NCBI GenBank assembly: GCA_045587785.1
Contig: JAZNDA010000079.1
Span: 1-9,003 of the forward strand
DNA from: RGIG8775 sp045587785
Lineage (GTDB): Bacteria > Bacillota > Clostridia > Oscillospirales > CAG-272
Reading direction: 5' to 3'
Length of the DNA: 9,003 nucleotides
Every line of letters starts with the position of its first letter. Within the stretch, counting starts at the first letter, position 1. Under the pieces are notes generated by a model, which was not told the origin of the DNA, made no database searches, and saw only the letters and a program-made list of their open reading frames with translations. This document shows positions 1-5,871 of this stretch, one piece after another. A program made the position numbers and the translations under genes.

Positions 1-74
1 GTCTGGGACAGAAAAAAATTATTATAAGGAAATTTTAAGTTCCCGGAATGACAGGGAAATTGTCTAAGCTCTAA

Positions 75-107
75 ATTTCCCCCGACTGCCGCGGCAGTCG
101 GGGAAAT
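75..107 (+). terminator. Perfect-palindrome hairpin, probable terminator of an upstream unit
   Basis: The core at 82-101 is a perfect 20-bp palindrome (CCGACTGCCG then its reverse complement). It extends through C/G pairs and TTT/AAA pairs to 75-107, with one bulged C. It is followed on the plus strand by ATATATTTTT, which fits a rho-independent terminator for a gene lying to the left of the window. The first 74 bases hold no gene I can support. Confidence 0.6.
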
Positions 108-144
108 ATATTTTTGAAAAAACAATATTTTTTTCAAAAAACAC

Positions 145-173
145 TTGACAACAGCTGTCAGTTGTGATATAAT
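145..173 (+). promoter_or_regulatory. Consensus sigma-A promoter of the tRNA-Glu gene
   Basis: The -35 box TTGACA (145-150) and -10 box TATAAT (168-173) both match the consensus exactly and are separated by the ideal 17 nt. The tRNA begins 13 nt after the -10 box. The spacer contains ACAGCTGT, and TGACA/TGTCA half-sites at 146-150 and 156-160 form a partial palindrome overlapping the -35 box. Perfect boxes are expected for a stable-RNA gene; the palindrome may be chance or an operator. Confidence 0.9.
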
Positions 174-185
174 CTTAAGGCTGAC

Positions 186-260
186 GGCCCGTTGGTCAAG
201 CGGTCAAGACGCTAGCCTCTCACGCTGGAAACATGGGTTCGATTCCCGTACGGGTCACCA
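186..260 (+). tRNA. tRNA-Glu (anticodon CUC)
   Basis: This folds as a full cloverleaf. The acceptor arm is GGCCCGT (186-192) with ACGGGTC (250-256), including one G-U pair. The D-stem is GTC/GAC. The anticodon stem CTAGC/GCTGG encloses loop CTCTCAC with anticodon CTC at 219-221. The T-arm has loop TTCGATT. The discriminator A257 and CCA (258-260) are genomically encoded. The anticodon reads GAG, so this is the G-ending glutamate isoacceptor. It is a single-gene unit with its own promoter and terminator. Confidence 0.95.
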
Positions 261-294
261 AAAAATAACGGCTTCTTCGGAAGCCGTTATTTTT
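261..294 (+). terminator. Rho-independent terminator of tRNA-Glu
   Basis: The stem AATAACGGCTTC / GAAGCCGTTATT encloses a TTCG tetraloop (276-279), with an A-run before and a TTTT tract after. It starts immediately after the CCA end of the tRNA. Confidence 0.9.
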
Positions 295-296
295 AT

Positions 297-482
297 CCAA
301 GCCGCAGGCTTGGCATGTAATCACGCGTCAGCGTGTATGGCATCGCCGCAGGCGCATGGCATCACCGAAGGTGTACTTTCTGCGGCTTGATTCCATACAT
401 CCCTTCGGGATGATTCCATACGCGACTTCGTCGCAATTCCATGCCGCAACAAGTTGCGGATTCCATACACGCCTACGGCGTG
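297..482. repeat. Array of eight short variable-stem hairpins with a conserved linker
   Basis: Eight consecutive small hairpins were found by eye, with stems at 297-303/307-313, 322-326/331-335, 344-347/351-354, 363-366/370-373, 398-403/407-412, 422-426/430-434, 444-450/453-459 and 468-473/477-482. Loops are 2-4 nt (GCA, GTCA, GCA, GAA, TTC, TTC, AA, TAC). Stem sequences differ but pairing is kept. The last four are spaced by ATTCCATA-type linkers about every 23-24 nt (390, 413, 436, 460), while earlier ones use ATGGCAT (337 and 356). CAAGCCGCAG at 298-307 is also the exact reverse complement of 380-389, which could close the first half. The array lies between two converging terminators, so it is probably not part of a normal transcript. 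No protein reading is supported. Confidence 0.85.
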
Positions 483-522
483 ATTTGGATGCGAAAGGCG
501 CGGTGGCAATTTGAAATAAATG

Positions 523-548
523 AAAGCAAGGCTTTTCAGCCTTGCTTT
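523..548 (-). terminator. Terminator of the cysteine desulfurase unit
   Basis: The stem AAAGCAAGGCT (523-533) pairs with AGCCTTGCTTT (538-548) around a 4-nt loop. On the minus strand it lies 11 nt after the desulfurase stop codon and is followed by CATTTATTTC, a loose T-rich tail. Confidence 0.8.
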
Positions 549-559
549 TCACTTATATC

Positions 560-1714
560 TTAATACTCGGACATGTTTTTAAGCGAGCGGTAGAGTGCGT
601 CAACGTCGGCAAGCGTGTTGTCATAGCCAAAGCTGACGCGCACCGCGCCGCCCTCGGGGGTACCCAGCGTCCTATGCGCAAGTGCGGCGCAGTGATAGCC
701 GCCCCTTGTGCAAATGCCGTCTGCGGCAAGCAGACGTGCGACTTCCTCCGAGCCTTTGCCCTGCACGCCAAACAAAAGCACAGCCCCCTCATGCTTTGGC
801 AAAAAGACGTTTACCTTATCCAGCATGGAAAGTCGTTCTCTCAGCTCTCGAAACAAAAAGCGTTCGTGCGCCCCAATGGCGACGCATCCGCGCTCTTTTA
901 CGGTTCGGATGCCCTCAAGAAGCCCTGCAATGGCAGGCGTGGGAAGTGTGCCTGCCTCCATACGTTCGGGAAGCTCACCAGCCATTCTGCCCTCAAGCGA
1001 AAACATGCCGTTTCCGCCCTCTACAAGCGTATCAAGCGGTATACTTTCGGCAAGAGCTAAAATGCCCGTGCCTTGAATACCGCACAGACCCTTGTGAGAG
1101 GGAGCACAAAGCGCATCGATGCCAAGTCTTTGCATGTCAATGTCAACGTGACCTGCCGACTGCGCGGCATCCACCGCAAACAAAATGCCGTATCTGTGGC
1201 AAAGTCTTCCGATGGATCCTAAAGGCAGGGTCAGCGAGCAGATGTTGGAGCTGTGCGCGCAAATGACAAGCTTGGTATTTTCCCGTATAAGCGAGGCGAT
1301 GCTCTGACAGACGGTATTCCCCCGTTTGTCTCTTAGGCTCTCGGTGGAGAAAATGCTATATTCGATAACACCCTCCGATGCCAAGCGATAGATAGGACGG
1401 TAGACCGCGTTATGCTCCATATCGCTGATGATGACGTGGTCGCCCTGTTTTAGCAGTCCCTTGATCAGCATATTGATCGCGTAGGTGGTGTTGAGCGTGA
1501 ATATGACGTTCTCGGGAGAAGAACAGCCGAAAAATTCCGCCGCGGTCTCGCGGCACTCATAGATCTTCTCGGCAGCCATAAGGGCGAGCGCGTGTGAGCT
1601 TCGCCCCGCGTTGCCGCAGTACTCCTTAAGACAGCGTTCTACTTCGCCCAGCACCCGTCTCGGCTTTGGAAAGCCCGTGGCGGCGTGGTCAAGATATATA
1701 ACGTCTTGTGTCAA
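560..1714 (-). CDS. Cysteine desulfurase family protein (class V aminotransferase fold)
   Basis: This 384-residue protein belongs to the PLP-dependent NifS/SufS-like family, which takes sulfur (or selenium) from cysteine or selenocysteine as an enzyme-bound persulfide. The N-terminal LDHAATG motif (8-14), H101, D182 and Q185 (in DAAQSAGH) and the PLP lysine K208 (in SHKGL) are visible. The catalytic cysteine is C342 in RGGYHCAALAH. Length is usual for the family. The start is TTG at 1712-1714, sharing 4 nt (TTGA) with the stop of the DUF3343 gene, and GGAGGTG lies at 1722-1728. This implies translational coupling. It resembles the desulfurase subgroup found beside DUF3343/YedF-type proteins rather than housekeeping IscS, because no iscU or sufU gene is adjacent. 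A role in sulfur or selenium delivery is inferred. Confidence 0.9.
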   Translation of the reverse strand: MTQDVIYLDHAATGFPKPRRVLGEVERCLKEYCGNAGRSSHALALMAAEKIYECRETAAEFFGCSSPENVIFTLNTTYAINMLIKGLLKQGDHVIISDMEHNAVYRPIYRLASEGVIEYSIFSTESLRDKRGNTVCQSIASLIRENTKLVICAHSSNICSLTLPLGSIGRLCHRYGILFAVDAAQSAGHVDIDMQRLGIDALCAPSHKGLCGIQGTGILALAESIPLDTLVEGGNGMFSLEGRMAGELPERMEAGTLPTPAIAGLLEGIRTVKERGCVAIGAHERFLFRELRERLSMLDKVNVFLPKHEGAVLLFGVQGKGSEEVARLLAADGICTRGGYHCAALAHRTLGTPEGGAVRVSFGYDNTLADVDALYRSLKNMSEY

Positions 1715-1950
1715 ACAAGCTCACCTCCGCCGTCGGTATATTGGCTGACGGGAAGGCGAGCGGCACCGAGAGCAGAGCGAACCGCTTTGAATTCGGAGCA
1801 GGGAAACTCAATGCCGTAGGCACAGCCGCGGCGTGTTTTTTTGCTGTCTAATTTTACAATGGTTCCCGTGATGCCGATCTCCGAAAGAAGTCGTTGCCCC
1901 TTCATGGCAAGCGTCAGCGAGCCGATGGCTGCGGTACATAAATTTTGCAC
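1711..1950 (-). CDS. DUF3343 protein, putative Se/S carrier-like
   Basis: This small protein (79 residues) matches the DUF3343 family, described as putative Se/S carrier-like. The core RRGCAYGIEFPC (40-51) holds the cysteine C43 typical of the family, plus C51 close by. The start is GTG at 1948-1950. It is chosen because a near-perfect AAGGAGGTGA site lies just upstream on the minus strand, and no ATG is better placed. Its stop overlaps the TTG start of the desulfurase, so the two proteins are probably made together. The known genomic link of this family to cysteine desulfurases and selenium genes suggests that it receives or passes on the mobilised chalcogen. The function is inferred, not seen. 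Non-ATG starts in both genes may keep expression low. Confidence 0.85.
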   Translation of the reverse strand: MQNLCTAAIGSLTLAMKGQRLLSEIGITGTIVKLDSKKTRRGCAYGIEFPCSEFKAVRSALGAARLPVSQYTDGGGELV

Positions 1951-1982
1951 CCTTTCTCACCTCCTTAGGGTGACAGCAGTTT

Positions 1983-2010
1983 TTGATACCCGCTGTTGCC
2001 CTAATGTCAA
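1983..2010 (-). promoter_or_regulatory. Possible promoter and leader hairpin before the DUF3343 gene
   Basis: On the minus strand TTGACA (2005-2010) is followed after 16 nt by TATCAA (1983-1988), which matches TATAAT at 4 of 6 positions. The same stretch forms a hairpin: GGGTGACAGC (1968-1977) pairs with GCTGTTGCCC (1992-2001), including two G-U type pairs. The hairpin would sit just before the ribosome site if transcription began further upstream. Only one of the two readings is likely to matter. The 100-nt gap shows no terminator for the preceding gene. Confidence 0.4.
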
Positions 2011-2051
2011 TATATGACGGGAGATGTCGAAGGGTGCAATGATGCTTTTTG

Positions 2052-3119
2052 TTACTCACTGATCTTTACCGAAAGATCGCATCGCTCCTTGACCTGCATT
2101 TTTGAGAAATACACGGTTTCAAGCGGGATCCACTCCCCGAAAAATCGCTGTGCCATTTGTGGGGAATTGCGTTTTCCAATGCGCTTTTTTTGCAGATCGG
2201 GCGCAATATCCAAAAACACCGACAGATCATAAAAATCGGCAAGCTCGGGGTGCATGCAATAGGCACCCTCGATCACGGTCAGTTTTTTAGGGACTATCTC
2301 CAAAGCGGGTGCTACGGTCATGGTGGCGCAATCAAATCTGCGGTAAAAGATCGGTTCGCCTTTTTTCAGAGGGATCAACACTTCCTTAAGAAATCTCTCC
2401 CGATCCACGTTTCCGCCCACCTCTCTGTACCGCTGCCCAGTGCGCTGTTCGGGGCGGAGAAAGAAATCGTCCATGCGGAAAACGGTGCAGTCATATACTG
2501 ATGCGAGAAGATCACCCAGCGTGGTCTTGCCGCTGGCGCTTCCGCCCTCGATCGCCACAGTGACGGAGCCTTGATCCAGCTTTTTGTCAATTTCCGCAAA
2601 CAGCGGCAAAAAGGGCAGATATCGGTTTGATATCACGCGGTATGAGGGATGATAGCTTTGGCGAAAGATCTCTGAATGATGCACGGGCGGATAGCCGAGT
2701 GATCTCCATTCTGTGACCGCTTTTTTAAATTCATCGGGAGAAAAGGGCAGTTTTCCTTCGTTTACTAATTGTCCCGTAACGGCAAGTCCCATTTCCAAGT
2801 CGGTTTTGCCGTCCGTCTCTGTTTTGGCGGATTCGCAAAAAAGCTTTGCCAGCGTACGGGCACTCAGACCCTTGTCCAGATAACAAAGATGAACACGGCT
2901 ATACTCGCCGTCAAGCGCATCGGTGAGGGCTCCGTCACAAAGGGAGTGGGCGGTATATTCCTTGCTGATTCTGTCTGCCGCGTCATCTACCGATGAAACC
3001 AAGTGCTCACAGCCAAACGCACTTTGATAAAGATATTTGAAGATATCCCGAATCTGAATTCTCGGGTATTTTTGGTAATGCGAGAGCAGCTGTTCGCGTG
3101 TTTTACCGCTTTGTTTCAT
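2052..3119 (-). CDS. P-loop uridine-kinase-like protein with N-terminal extension
   Basis: This is a 355-residue protein. Its C-terminal half (about 185-355) is a nucleoside-kinase-type P-loop domain. It has Walker A GGSASGKT (192-199), FRMDDFFL (214-221) where uridine kinases hold their substrate-site aspartates, VIEGAY (282-287) and a basic lid KKRIGKRN (311-318). Residues 1-184 form an extension I do not recognise, with an acidic, tyrosine-rich N-terminal half and a WRSLGYPPVHHSE segment (138-150). Classical uridine kinases are about 210 residues, so this is a two-part protein. The ATG start is 13 nt after the stop of the ECF S-component gene, and the ribosome site is poor (AAGGAA about 15 nt away, inside the previous gene). 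Phosphorylation of an imported small molecule is inferred from the pairing; uridine itself is not proven as the substrate. Confidence 0.75.
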   Translation of the reverse strand: MKQSGKTREQLLSHYQKYPRIQIRDIFKYLYQSAFGCEHLVSSVDDAADRISKEYTAHSLCDGALTDALDGEYSRVHLCYLDKGLSARTLAKLFCESAKTETDGKTDLEMGLAVTGQLVNEGKLPFSPDEFKKAVTEWRSLGYPPVHHSEIFRQSYHPSYRVISNRYLPFLPLFAEIDKKLDQGSVTVAIEGGSASGKTTLGDLLASVYDCTVFRMDDFFLRPEQRTGQRYREVGGNVDRERFLKEVLIPLKKGEPIFYRRFDCATMTVAPALEIVPKKLTVIEGAYCMHPELADFYDLSVFLDIAPDLQKKRIGKRNSPQMAQRFFGEWIPLETVYFSKMQVKERCDLSVKISE

Positions 3120-3132
3120 AACGCTTTAAAGC

Positions 3133-3675
3133 TTATTCCTTCCACTTTAATATTTTTGGGGTGTCCAGTATCATAACGAGGATCGGCAAAAGTACGAGCT
3201 GTACGATGATACCGGGGATGGCATTGAGAATGGCACCCGCCCAAAATGCCGAGAGCGTGAAACTGTCTCCGCTCATGCCCACACAAACAAACGTTGACGC
3301 GCCCCAAACAAGGCGTCCGACTATCATAGAGGTGAGCAGAGAGACGTAGATATACGGCTTTTTTCTCGGCAACAGCCCATGCATAAGTCCCGCGACCGCG
3401 CCGTATGCGGCAAGCTCAAACGCCATACACACCGCCGTGGGAAACATGGGGGGAAAGCCCCCCGTCACAAGCGAGCGGAACAGCGGCGCGATAAAGCCAA
3501 CGGCACCGCCCCATAGGGGGCCGCAAATAAAGCCGCACAAAAGGACGGGCAGGTGCATCGGGCAAAGCATGGCGCCGATCTTGGGGATCTGTCCCGTCAA
3601 ATAGGGCATCACGTACGCAAGTGCCAAAAAAAGCGCCGCAAAAGTCATTTTGAGCAATTTATTTCTGTTTTTCAT
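3133..3675 (-). CDS. ECF transporter S component (substrate-binding membrane subunit)
   Basis: This is a 180-residue, very hydrophobic protein with about six membrane segments (near 9-27, 40-63, 76-101, 108-131, 140-152 and 153-170). It starts with a basic MKNRNKLLKM and an alanine-rich first helix, as S components do. GQIPKIGAMLCPMHLPVLLCG (28-48) and the APLFRS and AMFEL-like segments (63-68, 84-91) fit the general ECF S-component family. S components bind a vitamin or similar micronutrient and dock on a shared EcfA-EcfA'-EcfT module, which is not encoded here. AAGGAG lies 5 nt before the ATG. The substrate cannot be read from the sequence. The kinase-like gene directly downstream suggests a compound trapped by phosphorylation, or a nucleoside or vitamin precursor. 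Confidence 0.85.
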   Translation of the reverse strand: MKNRNKLLKMTFAALFLALAYVMPYLTGQIPKIGAMLCPMHLPVLLCGFICGPLWGGAVGFIAPLFRSLVTGGFPPMFPTAVCMAFELAAYGAVAGLMHGLLPRKKPYIYVSLLTSMIVGRLVWGASTFVCVGMSGDSFTLSAFWAGAILNAIPGIIVQLVLLPILVMILDTPKILKWKE

Positions 3676-3731
3676 AAAGCTCCTTTTTGGGTGTTCATAC
3701 TGTTTTCGCGTTCATTTGTAAATACAACGTC

Positions 3732-3760
3732 ATTATAGCACACAGAACAAAATAATTCAA
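3732..3760 (-). promoter_or_regulatory. Promoter of the ECF S component / kinase operon
   Basis: On the minus strand the -35 box TTGAAT (3755-3760) and the perfect -10 box TATAAT (3732-3737) are 17 nt apart. The 5' leader would be about 50 nt. That leaves no room for a riboswitch between the promoter and the gene, so the GC-rich block further upstream is not part of this transcript. Confidence 0.8.
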
Positions 3761-3783
3761 CAAAAAAGATCAAAAATGATAGG

Positions 3784-3942
3784 GTGACTGTAGTTTTTAC
3801 TCTGACCAGGTTCAATCTTGTCGGGATGCTTGGAGTGGTGATGCTCCGATTGGGCGTGCAGGATCTCGCCGAACTGTCCTTCCTCACGCGTCTCGATGGC
3901 AGGAATTTGAAAAAGCCGAATTTTATGCAAAACAAGACATAA
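3784..3942 (+). other. Unexplained GC-rich block, possible gene remnant
   Basis: This block is clearly more GC-rich than its AT-rich flanks and lies between the ECF promoter and a terminator. One plus frame is open from a GTG at 3784 to a TAA at 3940-3942 (52 codons), and the terminator hairpin starts two bases later. The frame holds a hydrophobic stretch NLVGMLGVVMLRLG (11-24) and then a polar tail. No ribosome site precedes the GTG, and I do not recognise the product. One minus frame is also open across most of it, giving a histidine-rich peptide without a start. It may be the 3' end of a decayed gene, an unrecognised RNA, or noise. Confidence 0.3.
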
Positions 3943-3944
3943 AA

Positions 3945-3978
3945 GAAGAGCGACTGTACGGTCGCTCTTCCGATTTTT
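3945..3978 (-). terminator. Terminator of the Rrf2/rubrerythrin/ferritin/rubredoxin operon
   Basis: A 10-bp stem GAAGAGCGAC (3945-3954) / GTCGCTCTTC (3961-3970) has a 6-nt loop. On the minus strand it is followed by TTTTATGT; on the plus strand a T5 tract follows after three bases. It can therefore act in both directions. It sits 17 nt after the rubredoxin stop. Confidence 0.85.
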
Positions 3979-3986
3979 GCGTTTTG

Positions 3987-4142
3987 TTATTCAGCGGCTT
4001 CGAATGCGTCCTTGCCAAGTCCGCAAACGGGGCAGGTCCAGTCGGTAGGGAGGTCCTCCCAAGCCGTGCCGGGTGCTATGCCGTTATCGGGATCACCGAC
4101 GGCGGGATCGTATTCATATCCGCAGGGGCAAACGTATTTCAT
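3987..4142 (-). CDS. Rubredoxin with shortened first Cys knuckle
   Basis: This is a 51-residue protein read directly from the minus strand. It carries the rubredoxin signature GYEYDPAVGDPDNGIAPGT (8-26), WEDLP (28-32) and the second knuckle CPVCG (37-41). Rubredoxins bind one iron through four cysteines and carry single electrons in the cytoplasm. The usual first knuckle is C-x2-C; here codons TGC CCC TGC give C5-P6-C7, one residue short. AAGGAG lies upstream of the ATG, and the gene follows ferritin by 24 nt, as the last gene of the operon. It probably donates electrons to the rubrerythrin encoded upstream. The family call is firm. The effect of the C-x-C knuckle on iron binding is unknown, and it could be a lineage-wide variant. 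Confidence 0.93.
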   Translation of the reverse strand: MKYVCPCGYEYDPAVGDPDNGIAPGTAWEDLPTDWTCPVCGLGKDAFEAAE

Positions 4143-4166
4143 GGCTTTTTCTCCTTTTCAGATGAT

Positions 4167-4676
4167 TTAAAGAACCAGACTCGGGGCGGTATAAACGCGG
4201 CCCGCATATTCCTGATCCAGCGCGTACAAGCCCTTGGGATCGCTTCCGAACAGCTTGTAGCGGTTGATCATGGAATCGGCGTTGTCTTCTTCCTCCATCT
4301 GCTCGTCAACGAACCAGTCAAGGAACTTCATGGTACGGTAATCTCTTGCCTCGTAGCACTCGTGATAGATGGCGTTGATGAGGGAAGTGACGTAACGCTC
4401 GTGCTCTGCGGCAACCTCGAGGGGATCGAGAATATTGCCGTACGTCTTATCGGGCTTTGCGATGGCCTCAAGCGTTACCTTATAGCCGTTGTTCTGCATA
4501 TATTTCATAAACAGCAGGGCATGGTCGCGCTCCTCCTGTGCCTGGATCATGTAATAGTTGGCATAGCCGTCCAGGTCCAGTTCGTCATAGTAGTTGGCGA
4601 TATCCACGTAAAGATATGCGCTGTACAGTTCTTTATTGATCTGCTCATTGAGCAATTCTTTGATCTTATCGTTCAT
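4167..4676 (-). CDS. ftnA: Non-haem bacterial ferritin
   Basis: This is a 169-residue, all-helical iron-storage protein of the FtnA type, which normally forms a 24-subunit shell that oxidises Fe(II) and stores Fe(III). The ferroxidase ligands are all present at positions one lower than in E. coli FtnA: E16, E49, H52, E93, Q126 and E129, with the nearby tyrosine Y23. The QEERDHA (47-53) and DEQMEEED (124-131) motifs are intact. A strong AAAGGAG site precedes the ATG. It lies between the reverse rubrerythrin and rubredoxin genes on the same strand, so it is probably co-expressed when free iron and peroxide would be harmful. No haem-binding methionine pattern of bacterioferritin is evident. Confidence 0.95.
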   Translation of the reverse strand: MNDKIKELLNEQINKELYSAYLYVDIANYYDELDLDGYANYYMIQAQEERDHALLFMKYMQNNGYKVTLEAIAKPDKTYGNILDPLEVAAEHERYVTSLINAIYHECYEARDYRTMKFLDWFVDEQMEEEDNADSMINRYKLFGSDPKGLYALDQEYAGRVYTAPSLVL

Positions 4677-4748
4677 GATGTTCTCCTTTCCTTTGTCGTT
4701 GGTATGGTCGAAGAGCGTTCGATGCTTCTTCGGCTATACGAATTTGAA

Positions 4749-5297
4749 TTAGCCGAAATATCTCTTGAGAAGTCCCTCGAAAGCCTTGCCGTGACGAGCC
4801 TCATCACGTGCCATTTCATGTACGGTATCATGGATGGCGTCAAGGTTTGCTGCCTTTGCCATCTTAGCAAGCTCAAACTTGCCTGCGGTTGCGCCGTTTT
4901 CAGCGGCAACTCTCATCTCAAGATTCTTCTTTGTGGAGTCGGTAACGACTTCGCCCAGAAGCTCTGCAAATTTTGCTGCGTGCTCAGCTTCCTCGTAAGC
5001 CGCCTTTTCCCAGTAAAGACCGATCTCGGGGTAGCCCTCTCTATGTGCAACTCTTGCCATGGCAAGGTACATACCAACCTCGCAGCACTCACCGTTGAAG
5101 TTGGCGCGCAGACCCTCGATGATCTCCTCGGTTGCGTCCTTCTTACCGATGCCGACAATGTGCTCAGCCGCCCATGTCATGCCCTCGTCCTTTACCTCGA
5201 CGAATTTTTCACCGGGTGCCTTGCAAAGAGGGCACTTATCGGGTCTTACGTCCGATTCAACGATCTCACCGCATACTAAGCATTTCCATTTTTTCAT
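4749..5297 (-). CDS. Reverse rubrerythrin (N-terminal rubredoxin domain)
   Basis: This is a 182-residue protein with the rubredoxin-like domain first: C6-LV-C9-G and C22-PL-C25. A four-helix ferritin-like diiron domain follows (about 55-182). Likely diiron ligands are E70 (in NGECCEVG), E103 and H106 (in YEEAEHA), E133 (in AAENG), and E166 and H169 (in DEARHG). This order is the reverse of classical rubrerythrin. Reverse rubrerythrins of clostridia act as NADH-linked peroxide (and oxygen) reductases through rubredoxin-type electron carriers. AAGGAGG precedes the ATG. The gene begins 29 nt after the Rrf2 regulator stop and is followed, after 72 nt with only a weak hairpin, by ferritin. Cytoplasmic peroxide detoxification is the expected role. 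Confidence 0.93.
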   Translation of the reverse strand: MKKWKCLVCGEIVESDVRPDKCPLCKAPGEKFVEVKDEGMTWAAEHIVGIGKKDATEEIIEGLRANFNGECCEVGMYLAMARVAHREGYPEIGLYWEKAAYEEAEHAAKFAELLGEVVTDSTKKNLEMRVAAENGATAGKFELAKMAKAANLDAIHDTVHEMARDEARHGKAFEGLLKRYFG

Positions 5298-5326
5298 GTT
5301 TCAAATCCTCCTTAAAATATATTAAG

Positions 5327-5767
5327 TTAAAAATTTTTTACAATATCCTGTGCCGTAACGTCGGGGCTTACCAGTGACGCCACCGTCACTTTTTCCAGCT
5401 TTCTCACAACATCGCGGTTGATTGCCTCAAAGACACAGTGGACGACGCACGCGCTCTTGTTTTCTCCGCTTTTTGAGCATAAGTGATCCTCAGAGAGACA
5501 CCTTGAAATGACGATCTCGCCGTCGATCAGCTCAATGATCTGCTTCAGCGTGACCTCTGCCGCCCCGCGCTCCAAGCGATATCCGCCGTTTGCGCCCTTA
5601 AACGAGCAAACCAGTTTACCAAGCACCAGCTTGCGAAGAATTTTCAATGCAAAGCGCTGTGTGATACAGCAAAGCTCCGCGATGCTGTTGGCGTCCATGG
5701 TCTCGCCGCGCTCCGCCAGCAGGCAGACAATGCGAATGGCATAGTCGGCTTCTTGTGTGATTCTCAT
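5327..5767 (-). CDS. Rrf2-family transcriptional regulator
   Basis: This is a 146-residue protein with the standard Rrf2 opening MRITQEADYAIRI, a winged-helix DNA-binding domain (about 1-80, with SFKGANGGYRL at 55-65), and a dimerisation helix after about 112. The cluster-binding loop has cysteines C90, C97, C107 and C111 with H110 beside them. The spacing is looser than in IscR, but it is compatible with an Fe-S cluster or thiol switch. The start at 5767 is preferred over an in-frame ATG at 5803: it restores the family N-terminus, has GGAG 8 nt upstream, and lies downstream of the promoter. The ATG at 5803 overlaps the expected transcription start. As first gene of the operon it probably represses itself and the three peroxide and iron genes. 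Confidence 0.92.
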   Translation of the reverse strand: MRITQEADYAIRIVCLLAERGETMDANSIAELCCITQRFALKILRKLVLGKLVCSFKGANGGYRLERGAAEVTLKQIIELIDGEIVISRCLSEDHLCSKSGENKSACVVHCVFEAINRDVVRKLEKVTVASLVSPDVTAQDIVKNF

Positions 5768-5805
5768 GTTCCTGTCTCCAATGTATACTTTTTTGGTGCA
5801 CATTC

Positions 5806-5834
5806 ATTATACTATGTTTTTTTTGGTTTGTCAA
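5806..5834 (-). promoter_or_regulatory. Consensus promoter of the Rrf2 operon
   Basis: On the minus strand TTGACA (5829-5834) and TATAAT (5806-5811) match the consensus exactly with a 17-nt spacer. Transcription should start near 5799. The short leader contains the palindromes GTGCAC (5797-5802) and GTATAC (5783-5788). A perfect promoter with symmetric sites at its start fits a gene kept off by its own repressor; the operator is not identified. Confidence 0.85.
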
Positions 5835-5871
5835 TAGGTTTTTTGAAAAATTTTTTAGGGAATTGTAACAC

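Noticed and set aside
145..390. An open frame across the tRNA and hairpin array
   Set aside because: It reads through the tRNA gene and its terminator, has no ribosome site, and its sequence is explained by structured RNA and repeats.
297..482. CRISPR array
   Set aside because: The repeated linker is only about 8 bp, spacers are self-complementary hairpins of about 15 bp, and no cas genes are present.
3780..3905. TPP riboswitch upstream of the ECF transporter
   Set aside because: Only a short GAACCTG-like segment matches. The CTGAGA core and pairing arms are missing, and the operon promoter lies between it and the gene.
3984..5279. A long plus-strand open frame of 431 codons
   Set aside because: It runs antisense to rubredoxin, ferritin and reverse rubrerythrin, all with clear family motifs and ribosome sites. 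It is a shadow of their codon use.
5768..5803. Upstream ATG for the Rrf2 gene at 5803
   Set aside because: It overlaps the expected transcription start, has no ribosome site, and adds 12 residues not typical of the family.
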